From positions 35,538,378 to 35,602,377 of the forward strand of contig NC_064839.1 in assembly GCF_024166365.1 (NCBI RefSeq): DNA of 64,000 nucleotides, given 5' to 3'. The stretch is from Elephas maximus indicus. Its lineage: Eukaryota; Chordata; Mammalia; Proboscidea; Elephantidae. A program made the position numbers and the translations under genes. Positions 33,238 through 50,750 of this stretch are shown one piece after another (within the stretch, counting starts at the first letter, position 1; the number at the start of each line of letters is the position of its first letter). Below the pieces are notes generated by a model that was not told where the DNA came from, did no database searches, and was given only the letters and a program-made list of their open reading frames with translations.

Positions 33238-36200
33238 TTAAGTCCTCACGCTAGGTAGATCTGCCTCCAATGCCTCCCCCCGCAGTAGCTCCTCTGGCAG
33301 CGGCTCCCCCGGCTGCAGCACTGATTCAGCATCCGCCGGCCCACCCTCAGGAGAAACTGGAGGGATAGATTCCAGGCTTGGTTCTTCCACAGAAAGTTCT
33401 GGGGCTGGGGCTGCGGCTGTGAGTTCAGGCACTAATTCCTTTTCATCTAGAGAGAACACCGCCTCTCTCTTTGGTAGGATAAAGGCAAGAGGCTTCTGGA
33501 TGACACTGATGTTCACATGCCCAAGGTTGCCATACTTGGAGAGCTGAGTGGGTGGAATGCCTGGGACACATAGAAGAGAAAGTGAAATGAAAACGAATAT
33601 GTATTAATAAAATTTAATACAGATGTCACAGGAAAAAAAGAGAGGCGGTAACACACACAATTACTTAAATACAGCAAAAGCCATTTTTGTGATATGGGGC
33701 AGGCAGCTATACTGTAAAGGGAGACTATGAAGGTACTCTGGGACAGCACAGTATAGCGCAGATCAAATAAGAGCTAAGAGAACCTCAGTGAGCAATGGGC
33801 CTCTCAGTAACAGAGCCCAAGGGGAAAGCTGGGGGAAAGCAGAGAGCAGCCACCCTTCGGTAACGTGATCACGGACCCACTGCCATTTGGAAAGCTGTGC
33901 CGTCCACCACTTCCCCACTCCCACCACAGGCAGGAGAGTGGGCACAGGGAAGTTCAGGCAAATTGGGAATAATAGGTTAAAAACCCCTTCTCTGGATATC
34001 TTATATAAATGAAATCATTCATTCATTTTATGGCCGGCTTCTTCCACTTAGCCAGACAAAAAAGACCACTTATTGTATGAGTTCGTTGATATAAAATTTC
34101 CAGAAAAGGCAAATCTCTAAAGAGCTAGAAAGTAGAGTATTGCTTGCTTGGGGCTGAGGATGGGAATGAGGAATGTCTTCAAATGAAAATGAGGGCTCTT
34201 TTTGGGGTGATGGACATGTTCTACAATTGGATTGTGATAATTACCATATACCTCTGCACATTTACTAAAAAAAGGACACTTAAAACAGGTGAATTACTTA
34301 GTATGTGAATTATAGCTCAATAAAGCAGTTTAAAAAGATGTTTTTCCTTTCTCTTACCTAAAGTCTGTGCTACCTGAGCTGGTGGGAAAAGCACTTGGAG
34401 ACATCGATTTAAGTAAGGAACAAGGTCTTCCAGGAAGACAGTGCAGAACTGGACAAACAGCTCTTGCTCCCCACTGGTGAAGGCAGCCTCCTCAGCGCGA
34501 TGGAAGGCCAGGATTACCTTGGTTGCCTGAAAGAGGACATATCAGTCACCTGCAACAGTGTACCATCACAGGCAGTATATGAAACCAAGCAGAAATGTGC
34601 AGCCTTCAAGTTGTCATGAAGAAAACGGTTCTAAAAAGTGCGTTCTATTACCTATTTTTGTTTAATCTCAGAATTATGGTGAAGCTCCTAAAATCCACCA
34701 CTTCACCCATGTTATTCCATTACTGGTGTAGTTTCCGATTCCAGCGGAGGAGTGTCATGAAATTAAACAAAGAATATATGGTTCTCGACTCCTATCAGGA
34801 ACAGACCAGAATGGGATGGATCCATGCCAATGAAGCAAAACTAGAAGAGGTTTCTACTGAGTAAGGTCATGTCACAAATGCCACCTGGCTGACAGCAACT
34901 GATGCCATCAATTTTAAGAAGCATCTTAATAGCTAAAGGTTTAGAATGTGTAAAAACCGTGCTCCATACTAAGATATTATCATTACTTGCGGTAAGAAGA
35001 ATTCTGAGGTGGTCTTCATGATTACTGTCCCCCTGGTATCCACACCTTTGCATAATTCCCTCCGCTTGAGTGCGGGTAGACCCCGTGACTTGCTTCTAAC
35101 CAACAGAATATTACAAAGGTAAAAGATTTTGCAAATATAATTAAAGTCCTTCGCAAGTCCCTAATCAAAAGAATGGGGTGACTTAATCAGATGAGCCTTT
35201 AAAAGTGGGTCCAGGCTTTCCTTGAAAGAGACTCAAGCAGGAGAGGCTTTCTCTAGCTGGCCTTGATGAAGCCAACAGCCATGCTGTGAACTGCCTATGG
35301 AGCACGGTGGCCTCTGGGACCTGAGGGCCTCATTCCTACAACTGCAAGGAAATGAATCCTGCCAATAACCTGAATGAGCTTAAAAGAGGACCCTGAACTC
35401 CAGATGGGCCGCCACTTGCCTGCAACTTTGTGAGAGCCTGAGGAGAGGACCCAACTATGCTGTGCCTGGACTCCTGACCCACAGAAACTGAGATAATAAA
35501 CGTATGATGTCTTAAGCCACTAACTCTGTAGTAAATTGTTATGCAGGCAAAAAAAAAAAAAAAACTCTACTATATTACTGAATCATTTCTACAGGATTGT
35601 TCTAGGTTCCACGAAGGAGGGACTAGTCAGAGTTTCTCCGAAAAACCTGTGAAATTATGCTAAACTTCTCCAAATCAGCAAGCACAACTATCATATGGGC
35701 TGGTTTATTACTAAATTCTGGTCACCTATTACCAAACAAGGCCAGAGCAGTGGAAAGCCAACAGAATGTACTCACCTTGGCAAGAGCATCCTCCAGCGCC
35801 CTAGTCACATCCTGCGCCAGGGCCATGGGGCAGCAGAGGCGCAAGTCATTGAAGGCAACCAGAATATTGTTGAGGAAGCAGGCAAGGGGTGGAAAGTCCA
35901 ACAGCACCATGGGTGGCTGCAGTGTCCCCGGCTGAGCCACCGGCATGGCAGCAGGAATGTTACTGCTGCCCAGGATGGCTGGAATCAAGATGAGAGTGTA
36001 AGAGTTCATTTCATCCTGGAACTTCTCCACAGCTTCCTGAATGGCTCTTTGGAAGGTGCTGATGGCCACCCGCTGGAAAACAGGAGCCAACTGGCCCCGG
36101 AAATCAGCCCCTACTCGACTGAAGGAAAGCCCAAAGTACATGCACTGGCCTAGCAGGGAGTCCAGCCGGCCGCCTACCCCCCGGTGAAGGTCGGCCTCTA

Positions 36201-39200
36201 GCACCTGCAGGAACTGTGAGACTTTCTGTAGCACCCAGCCATGGAAGATGGCACTCTCATTCACAGTGTGCTCCCCCATGGCAGGGAGCAGCAGTGGGTC
36301 CTCATCTGAGAAGATGGCACGGTACTGGGTGATGATATCGAAGAGGTGGACTCGGCAGGCCTCAATGGTTTTTGTGATGTGAAAATAGGGATCATCATTG
36401 GGGATGGCAGTCAGGATGGAACGCAGCCAAGCATCTCGCGCCTGAAGAAACTTCACCCTTAGCTCAGCCTCTGTGAAGACATCCATGCGCCGCAGGTAGC
36501 CAATGACACGGAGGCAGGCGGGGAGCTGGATGTTGGTCCTCAGCTGTTGAATCAGCTGGCTCAGCATCAGCTGCATGGACTGGCGCACTTCGTTCACAAT
36601 GCCCTGACAACACAGGGGGTTAAGTTATACCACGCTGGTGAAAACACTCCCTGGAACACATTCCACTAACCCTGAACACTGCAGACTACCACTTCCACTG
36701 GTTTCCTGACATAGGAAGTAGGTTTCCTAAAAGTGATGCTTCCAGGCTCACCAACAAAGATCTGGTTGGGCCACTCACTTACTTAAATGCTTAGAACGCT
36801 CCAATGACTTCCCATTGTAATCAATAAAGTTCAACCATTCACCTGGTCTGGCTCTGCAGCTCCATATGCTTCCAAATGGTCTTCCCGTGCTCACTATAAT
36901 CCAGTTCCACTCGCTGTGTCTGTATCCTCTAAACATGCCTACTCCTCACCTCGGCCTGCGGTACTTGTTCTTCCCACTTCCTGGTTTGCTCCCTCCCCAG
37001 ATCTTAATGTGGCTGGCTCCTCCTTATCACTTTGGTCTCAGTTAAATGTCACCTCTCCAGAAAGACCTTTCCTGACTACTCTACCGAATGTAACACACCC
37101 CAGTCTCCCTCTACTCCCTTCCCTGGTTTTTTTTTCCCCCAAACACTTATCACTACCTCAAATGATAATACAATTTATTCACTTGTCAATTATCAGACTT
37201 CCCATGAGAATGCAAGCTTCATGAGAGAACCAGGGCCTCCCCTGTTTTGTTCACACTATATCCGTAGTGCCTAGATTAGTACTCGGTACATGATTGATAC
37301 GTATTAGTTGAATTAATAAATGTTTTATGTTCAAACCTGCCTGGCTTTTAGAAACCGATATGAAACATGTTTCCTTATGGTTTCTGCCTAAAAGTTCAGT
37401 GACAACCACAGAAATACTAGCTGTGAGAACATCAGTTTGAATCCTGTCTGGGCAAATTGGCTACCTGGATGACAGGAATGGAGGAGTATTTTCTTTCCAG
37501 TCGGCGTACATAGGCTGCAAGCTCCAGGGCCTCTTCGTAATAGCTGTTTCGGACACAAGTATCCATGAGCTGAGGAATCTCCAGGATTTCTAGGATCTCT
37601 GTGTGCCGGTTCAGAGTCAGGGTGTTCATCCGGCGGTTAGAGCTGATCTCTTCAGCCTCTTTCACAAAGTTCCTAGTACCAATCAGGAGAATGTTGGTCC
37701 CACATTGCTCTACACCCAAACCTTAGTTACAATTGGTTTCCTACCATCTAATAAGAATTGAGTACTGGGCTGAATGGTTTATCTATTTAATCCTCATACC
37801 AAACCTATGCAGTAAGTGCTATTGCTCTTAAAGAAACTTTAATGCTAGAGAGGTTAAGCAACTTGTACAAGGTCACAACTAATAAACAACAGAGCACAGA
37901 TGTGAACCCAGATCTGTCTGCCACTTACTAGCTGGGGCAAGGGACTTAGCTCTCTGAACCGGTTTCTTCACTGATAAAATAACAGCACCCCTTATAAGAC
38001 TGTGAAGATGAAACTGATTCAGGTAAAGACCCTGACACAGAGTAAATGTTCTTTAATAATATCTACTATAATTATTTTCATAAAAGCAGAAGTTTCGTAA
38101 AAGTTAGAAGTCAATGTCTTATCCCCAAGTTCTCCCAGTCTCTCAATCTTCTAGGCTACTGTTCAATCTTAGTTCCCACCAGTCTACTGTCTCCATTTTT
38201 CCTCCATAATAGCAGAGAGCTACTTTATGAAATTCTTATCTGTTCTAGAGCATGGCAGGATACAAAAGCTGCTGTCAAATATCCAAAGGCTCAAAAGAAA
38301 AATTAAATTTTTTTCATGAAGGGCTAGAAGGCAGAATGAGGAATAAGTGGATTGAGGATATAGGAAGGCAGAATTTGGCACAAAAGAGGGAGTTTTGGTA
38401 ATTTTGCTGTCCCAAAATGCAAGAGTTTCCTTGTCAGTTTCCTATCACTAAAAGTTTTGGAGCAGATGACCACTGGTGCAAGTTGTTTTATATAAATATG
38501 CACATATCTATTAAGCTGCTATTTATAGAATGTTAACTGCATGCCAATGATAAGTGTTTTGCATGGATTCTCTTTAGTGCTCACAACAGCCCTATGAGGG
38601 AGGGATGCGCTCTTGGGTTCCAGCTTTGGCTTCAAAACTTAGCAGCTGTGCCCCTGGATGAGTCTCTAACCTGTTTCTCAGCTTCCTCATATATAAAATG
38701 GGAATAACAGTACCTACCTCAAAGGCTGTTGTGAGAATTAAATGGATTAATGAAGCGCGCAGAGAAGAGCGCTTTGTAAGTGTCAGCTGTTTCTATCATC
38801 ATAAACGTTATAAGACCCTTTAGCCCCGGGCCGCCGCACCTGCAGCTCTGCTGGAAGCTGGGCAAACGGTCGAGCAGACGGCCGAGCGACGCCTCCACGT
38901 CGCCGAAGAGGCGATGGATGCGCTCGGTGCACTCGGCTCCGCGGATGAAGGTCTTGTAGTTGGCGAAGGCCAAGTCGCGTGTCTGCTGCAGCAGCTGCGC
39001 CCGCTCCTCCGCCAGGCGCTCCGGCTCGCGCCGCAGCCTCTCCAACCCAGAGCCGCTCAACTCTCGGAGGTAGCGGCCCACATCGGGTCGCTCTCGCCAC
39101 TGGGCCTCGGGGAAGCGGTCCCGGAAGAGCGATGCCAGAAGTCCTTCATCTTCCACCTCCCCGAGAGCTGCTGCTGTAGCCGTCGCCACAGCCGAGGCGG

Positions 39201-39234
39201 TAGTTGACGACGGAAGAGTCGCCATGGCCGCCAT
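33238..39234 (-). CDS. COG8: COG8, conserved oligomeric Golgi complex subunit 8
   Basis: Five exons in coding order: 38840-39234, 37465-37672, 35776-36603, 34358-34526, 33238-33560. All have GT-AG borders and matching phases; total 1923 nt, 640 residues (human about 612). The Dor1-like fold is recognised from GLLASLFRDRFPEAQW, FIRGAECTERIHRLFGDVEA, NRHTEILEILEIPQLMDTCV, FLQARDAWLRSILTAIPNDD and CMYFGLSFSRVGADFRGQL. COG8 belongs to lobe B of the eight-subunit tether that captures retrograde intra-Golgi vesicles; its loss causes a glycosylation disorder (CDG-IIh). Start: ATG at 39234 (context AAAGATGG) reads MAAMATLPSS; the second ATG at 39225 is nearer the human N-terminus and would give 637 residues. 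The acidic, Pro/Glu-rich C-terminal tail is poorly conserved and looks longer than human. Divergent from NIP7 and co-directional with PDF. No break seen. Confidence 0.97.
33990..34335 (+). mobile_element. L1M 3' end with a 5' inversion, in COG8 intron 4
   Basis: From about 34055 the strand reads the sense L1M 3' end (aggcaaatctctaaagagct, tttttggggtgatggacatg, attatagctcaataaagc). The 65 bp before it (tcttatataaatgaaatcat ... cttccacttagcc) is the same region in reverse orientation, the twin-priming pattern. Confidence 0.7.
35030..35548 (+). mobile_element. Old MaLR-type solo LTR, with poly(A) run
   Basis: Features include ccaacagaatattacaaagg, gggtgacttaatcagatgag, gcctggactcctgacccaca, then gagataataaacgtatgatg and ttaagccactaactctg, typical of the end of ancient mammalian MLT-class LTRs. 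It is a fossil without internal region, in COG8 intron 3. The left edge is uncertain. Confidence 0.55.
36780..37325 (-). mobile_element. L2 LINE fragment, antisense, in COG8 intron 2
   Basis: Phrases aacgctccaatgacttccca, caataaagttcaacc, aaatgtcacctctccagaaa, gacctttcctgactactcta and tcggtacatgattgatacgt are typical of the antisense 3' end of L2. Confidence 0.75.
37760..38060. mobile_element. MIR fragment in COG8 intron 1
   Basis: Contains agaggttaagcaacttgtac, aaggtcacaactaataaac and ctggggcaagggacttagct, then gtaaagaccctgacacagagtaaatg-like sequence: one or two joined MIR copies. Confidence 0.75.
38560..38780. mobile_element. MIR fragment near COG8 exon 1
   Basis: Reads gtgcccctggatgagtctct, ttctcagcttcctcatatat and aaatgggaataacagtacct, then ggctgttgtgagaattaaat, the 3' part of MIR. 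It ends about 60 bp from the exon 1 donor. Confidence 0.8.
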
Positions 39235-39239
39235 CTTTC
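39228..39239 (-). promoter_or_regulatory. COG8: YY1-like element over the COG8 start codon
   Basis: On the minus strand AAAGATGGCGGC matches the YY1 consensus AANATGGCGGC and includes the first COG8 ATG. YY1 sites at this position just downstream of the transcription start are common in housekeeping CpG promoters. Confidence 0.6.
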
Positions 39240-39509
39240 CGGCAGCAGCGTTGTTTCCCCTCCGAACTAGAGACGGCGCTCGCGCCGAATATAGGACCGG
39301 AAACAACAGTGCTCATTTCCAGTCTCTATGGCTCCTTACCCGACAGACTTCTCTTTCCTGGCGGTCGTCCAGGCTACGAGGCGCTGGCGTGGAGAACGAC
39401 TGAAGAGCGGCTAGAGAGGCAGGCTTTGGGGTTGCCGGGAGCGGCTGGCGGCCGACTATCGCTTCCGGCGACTGAGCACGAGGATTAGGTGTTCTGGCCT
39501 AGCGGGAAA
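39235..39509. promoter_or_regulatory. Bidirectional COG8/NIP7 CpG promoter
   Basis: The two start codons point away from each other and are 275 bp apart. The interval and both first exons (about 38820-39860) are rich in CpG and no TATA box is evident. Human COG8 and NIP7 have the same divergent arrangement. Confidence 0.85.
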
Positions 39510-41190
39510 ATGCGGCCTTTGACTGAAGAGGAGACCCGTGTAATGTTCGAGAAGATCGCGAAATAGTAAGAGCGCGCGGGAACGAAGAATGTGTGTGATG
39601 GGTAGGGGCGTGGGTGGCGGGGCCGCAGTGCCGGGACAATTCAGTGCGGGCGCTGCCTCCCGCCCTTATTCTATCCTCAGCATCGGGGAGAATCTTCAGC
39701 TGCTTGTTGACAGACCCGACGGCACGTACTGTTTCAGACTGCACAACGACCGGGTGTACTATATGAGGTGAGACGGGGCCGGGCGAGTAGTATGGACCGG
39801 GGTGGGGGCCTGGGTCCCGCAACGCCTCACTCATCCGACACCTTCTTCTCCTTACGGACCTTCAGTGAGAAGATCTTGAAGCTGGCCGCCAACATTTCTG
39901 GGGACAAGCTGGTGTCGCTGGGGACCTGCTTCGGAAAATTTACTAAGACCCACAAGTTCCGGTTGCACATCACAGCTCTAGATTACCTTGCGCCCTATGC
40001 CAAGGTTTGTGGGATGGTTTCCATTCTGGGGACAGAGAAAGTCATGAATGAGGGCCACATCAGAATGCACGTTACTGGGCAGTTTCTGTCCCACGGAGTC
40101 TTGACAGTTCTTACGTCTGTACCAGCACATGGTGCTGTTTATAGGTTTTCATTGCTTGAGCGGGCCTAGGGTTATGGGTGTTGGACTGGTGTGTGCCTGC
40201 GTCGTCCTAGTTACCACCAGCAAGGTAGAGAGCCTATGCAGACCAGCTGAAGACTGAAAAGCAAATAGGTGGCTGTGATAAGGAAGGTAGTGCACTACAG
40301 TGAAAGAGCTGCTACATGGTCCATGAGAGAAGTTGTTCATAGAGTTGAGGGAAGATACTGTTGGCAGTTCTGTTTAGGGAGTGAACAATTTAAGGGAAGC
40401 ATATTTTTTTTTAATATGCTTAAGGAGTCCCTGGGCTGTGCCAACAGTTAATGCTGTCAGCTGCTCACCTACCCAGAGACACCTCAGAAGAAAGACCTGG
40501 CATCTGCTTCTGAAAAGTCAGTCATTGAAAATCCTGTGAAGCCACTGACACACATAGGATGCTGACACACATGGGGTTGCCATGAGTCCAAATTGACTCC
40601 ATGGCAACTGGTACTGCTACTATGCTTAAACTTTCATCTCTCTCTCTGTTGCTTGAAATTGTTTCAAGGAAATAACGACAGGTTAATTCTCTTTCTTGTA
40701 GTATAAAGTGTGGATAAAACCTGGAGCAGAACAGTCCTTCTTATATGGGAACCATGTGCTGAAATCTGGTCTCGGTCGAATTACTGAAAATACCTCTCAG
40801 TACCAGGGAGTTGTGGTGTACTCCATGGCAGACATCCCTTTGGTGAGTAGAGATGGTATTTATGTGTTTTAAAAAAAAAAAGAGTACCTTTTTATGCAAG
40901 AAGGATGTGTTTTCAAACTGTATGCTGAGAGACTCAATTCTCAGTGCACTTTGAATTCTTCAAAGGCAAGGACTGTGTTTTGTTTTTTTCCCCATCTTTA
41001 TTATTCCCAGCCCTCAATACATGCTTATCGAATGACTCAGTGAATCAGTGTCTCTTCTTTTGAATCCCAGGGTTTTGGGGTGGCAGCAAAGTCTACACAA
41101 GACTGCAGGAAAGTAGACCCCATGGCGATTGTGATATTTCATCAAGCAGACGTTGGGGAATACGTGCGACACGAAGAGACGTTGACTTAA
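39510..41190 (+). CDS. NIP7: NIP7, nucleolar pre-rRNA processing protein
   Basis: Five exons: 39510-39565, 39681-39767, 39866-40004, 40702-40842, 41071-41190; 543 nt, 180 residues, the human length. Starts [20 protein letters not shown], continues [20 protein letters not shown] and [20 protein letters not shown]. The C-terminal PUA domain (about 95-170) reads [20 protein letters not shown] and [20 protein letters not shown]; the protein ends [14 protein letters not shown]7 is a ribosome-biogenesis factor that binds pre-rRNA through the PUA domain and takes part in pre-60S assembly and, in human cells, ITS1 and 18S processing. The exon 3 donor is gtttgt, weaker than the others, and intron 3 carries an AfroSINE. 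Human VYYVSEKI reads VYYMSEKI here, split over exons 2 and 3. The frame is intact. Confidence 0.98.
40425..40622 (+). mobile_element. AfroSINE in NIP7 intron 3
   Basis: Head aggagtccctgggctgtgcc, middle agagacacctcagaagaaag, tail acatggggttgccatgagtc then ggcaactggtactgc. Diverged, same sense as NIP7. Confidence 0.88.
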
Positions 41191-41890
41191 AATCATCGCA
41201 AGGACTTGTGGCTGTGTGGAAGGGCCTGGGTTTGTTTCCTGTGTCTGTGTAGGTGCCATCGTCATGTTGAGTTTTGTCAACAGTTTGACCTCTTCAGGGA
41301 CTTCCTGGTTTAATGTTCTCTCTATTGGCAAATGCAGGCTGGATTCTTGCTATACAGAAATGGTTCAAAAATGAGGTTTTAGATATTTGTGTTTGTGACT
41401 AAATAGAATAATGTGTTTTTTATTTGAATCAGAGGGCTTTTCTTGTTCTTCATCTTTGAAACTAAGGACAAGAGTAGCTTATTACTGTTATCTGTGATAA
41501 CACTTTGCTTTCCACACTAATGATAAGATCATGATGGATTTCTCTGTTATTTCTTAATATTATGGAAGATATTGTCATATCAGAACAGTAGGCCATAGTT
41601 GGGATTTTACGGATGAGATTTGGCAAAATAATAAGAGCAATTTATTCTATTTTTGTATATAGTAAGTGCTGTGTGATGTGGAAAAAAACCTGGATCCAAA
41701 CCCTAATTTTATTGCTTACCATCACTATAGCCTTGGACAAGTCATTCAGCTTTTCTAAGCTGTTATGTTTTATTTAAGAACAGCTTTAATCATCTACCTA
41801 TGTAGTTTTTAAAATTGGAGGTCATGATCGTAAGCACCTAGCACAGTGCCTGGCAAGTGGTAGATGTTCAATAAATATTTTCATATTGCG
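41191..41890 (+). other. NIP7: NIP7 3'UTR, ending in MIR-derived sequence
   Basis: The first clear poly(A) signal is AATAAA at 41870-41875. It lies in a MIR-like tail (gcacctagcacagtgcctgg, tagatgttcaataaatattt), and 41690-41770 is also MIR-like (ggacaagtcattcagctttt). NIP7 polyadenylation therefore appears to use a signal supplied by an old SINE. Confidence 0.6.
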
Positions 41891-42445
41891 TGTACTGAGT
41901 GTTTCTGTTCCTAAGACCCTAGTCTGATGAGTATAATTTGATTATACTATCTCGGTTTTTGCGAGCTATTTTGTTGCTCTTTTCTTGGATGGTATGATCT
42001 CAAGTTGAAGTGTCTTTTTCATCACCTTGACTTCATAAAACATCATTTCTTTTATGAATCTTATCTAGCTGATTTGGACAAAAAGCACTAATGATAGACC
42101 CTGAAATATAATTCAGTTCCTTCTTCCCCATACCTTCCAAAATTATTTTCATAATTTTACATACAAAAATCCAAAATAAATAAAACTTTTTTTTTGATGA
42201 ATATACTGCTCATTTTTTATTCTAAAGGTGAAATCTCTAGAAATAACAACATTTTTTCAACTGCAAAAGGGCACTCTATCAACTCTTGTTTTTATGTTCA
42301 AACCGTGACTTGATTTTGTTCCAACTTTTTCACCTTTTAGCCTTTCCAGCTTTTCTGTTAATCTCTAAACACTGCTATATGATGGACAGTATTTTGATGG
42401 TAGCATACCTTAAAAATAGCCAAGCTCAATTTTTTTACATTTTCT

Positions 42446-42451
42446 TTTATT
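42446..42451 (-). terminator. TMED6: Probable TMED6 poly(A) signal
   Basis: AATAAA on the minus strand, about 130 bp past the TMED6 stop; another lies at 42216-42221. NIP7 and TMED6 are tail to tail, with roughly 0.5 kb between their likely ends. Confidence 0.5.
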
Positions 42452-42582
42452 GCCATTGTGTCTTTGTAGGTGAGAGCAAAAGAGTAAAACTGTACCATGA
42501 GAAATTGATTTTTCCCAGTAACTTTACAAAGCTGATTTGACCGTTTTCTGCCCCAGAAGAAAAGAGCCAGGGTGCTCCTAGC

Positions 42583-48959
<6,377 letters not shown>

Positions 48960-49224
48960 CTATCCAAAACCCACTTCAGTATGGGTTATACCTCAACATG
49001 ACCAATAAGCAACATCATGATAACAGGAAAAATATTAAAGTTGTCAAGGATTTCATTTTACTTGGATCTACAATCAACACACATGGAAGCAGCAGTCATT
49101 AAATCATACAGTGTGTTGCATTGGGCAAATCACCTGCAAAAGACCTCTTTAAAGTGTTGAAAACCAAAGATGTGACTCTGAGGACTAAGGTGTGAGGACT
49201 AAGGTGCATCTGACCCAAGCCATG
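48960..49224 (+). mobile_element. RTE LINE, left part of a copy split by a retroviral fossil
   Basis: Reads cttcagtatgggttatacct, accaataagcaacatcatga, ttacttggatctacaatcaa and gcatctgacccaagccatg, matching 28760-29020 of the intact-length RTE copy. The match breaks off exactly at the LTR border and resumes at 58632. Confidence 0.85.
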
Positions 49225-49747
49225 TGTCTTAGGCTGGGTTCTCTAGAGAAGCTCAACCAGTGAAGCATGTGTATATATATAGAGAGAGAGAGAGAGGAAA
49301 AAGAGATTTATCTCAAGGAAATGGCTCACACAGTTGTAGAGGCTGGCAAATCCCAAGTATGTGGGTCAGGCATCGGGCTGGAGGCTTCTTCTGACTCACA
49401 TAGGCTGATGAATCTCAAGATTGGCAGGCCAGACGGCAGGCAGTCCACTGGATCACAGGCTGCAGAGGCTGATAAGATCTGAAGGTAAGGTGATAGCTCG
49501 TGTCCCAAGAAATGGATATCACATGATGGTGAGTAGGATGCAGGATCCAGAGCAAGAGTCTTGCTGGAACATCCATTTATATACTGGTGACAGACCACAC
49601 CCCCAAAGGATTCCCTTTCAATGGATTGTTTGCTTATAGCAGATCTCATCATGGAGTTGATTACATCATACTGCCAAATTACATCAAACTGCCAAACCAC
49701 TGAGAATGATGGCCCAGCCAAGTTGACCCAAAACCTTAACCATCACA
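49225..49747 (-). mobile_element. 3' LTR of the ERVL fossil
   Basis: Begins tgtcttaggctgggttctct on the plus strand and ends ccttaaccatcaca. It matches 58120-58636 over its whole length and contains a (GA)n tract at 49270-49296. On the sense strand a TATA-like tataaatgga lies in the middle. Confidence 0.85.
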
Positions 49748-50240
49748 TTACACCCTTTGCTAACTTGGCAGCAGTACACATCTTAAACCATACATAATCT
49801 CTAAATTAACACAACTATATATGAGTCAGAATTGACTCAATGGCAACGGGAGTGTAACATCATACAGCTAACACGTATACAACCAAAAATGCATTAGTCC
49901 TTTTTACATCTTAAAAGTGAAGAAAACAAAAACCTTTGATGCACACATACAAGAAAGAAACATAGCAATTACATTCCTACTTTCTGCAACTAGTCACCTG
50001 GTCGTAGCTGGTATCTAGAACTACTGTCTTCCACCACCCATTCTGTATTCCTCTTATCCTCAGCAAGTACCTCAGCTAGTTGTGGTTCTTAGCCTGGTTA
50101 GTGACTCAAACCTTTATTCCTGAAGGGTCTGAGCCATTAGTAGTCATGTGGGAATTGGGTTGCTGTAGTTTTCCATTGACTTTAATCACAGGGTATGGTA
50201 GTATTAGCAGATGCCCTAAGGAATATCCTGTATTCCAGAC

Positions 50241-50750
50241 TTTTATGGATTGAATTTTGTCACCCAAAAATATGTCTCAACTTGACTAGGCCATGATTCC
50301 CATTATTGTGTGATTGTCCACCATTTTGTGATCTGATGTGATTATCCTGTGTGTTGTAAGTTCTAACCATTACCATGATAATGAGGCAGGATTAGAGGCA
50401 GTTATGTTAGCGAGGCAGGACTCAATCTACAGGTTTAGGTTATATCTTGAGTCAATTTCTTTTGAGATATAAAAGAGAGAAGTAAGCAGGGACCTCATGC
50501 CACCAAGAAAGAAGCCCTGGGAGCACAGCATGTCCTTTGGGCTCAGGGTCCCTGTGCTGAGAAGCTCCTAGACCAGGGGAAGATTGATGATAAGGACTTT
50601 CCCCCAGGTCCAACAGAGAGAGGAAGCATTCCCCGGGAGCTGGCACCCTGAATTCAGACTTCTAACAACCCAGACTGTGAGAGAATAAAATTCTGTTAAA
50701 ACCATCCACTTGTGGTATTTCTGTTATAGCGGCACTAGGTAACTAAGATA
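50241..50750 (+). mobile_element. Solo LTR of a second class III family, inside the fossil dUTPase region
   Basis: 510 bp in plus orientation, flanked by the 5 bp repeat CAGAC (50236-50240 and 50751-50755). Sense features: gagatataaaagagagaagt (TATA-like) and gagagaataaaattctgtta (poly(A) signal), ending ctgttatagcggcactaggt. The ERVL dUTPase sequence breaks off at one side and resumes at the other. The two LTRs of the element at 55110-57608 belong to the same family. Confidence 0.88.

Noticed and set aside
32599-33258. 219-residue plus-strand frame opposite PDF and COG8
   Set aside because: Shadow of GC-rich PDF exon 1 in another frame; it has no start context, domain or conserved sequence.
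39768-40169. 133-residue NIP7-like frame extending past exon 3
   Set aside because: Read-through beyond the gtttgt donor; the spliced join to 40702 gives the conserved [10 protein letters not shown].
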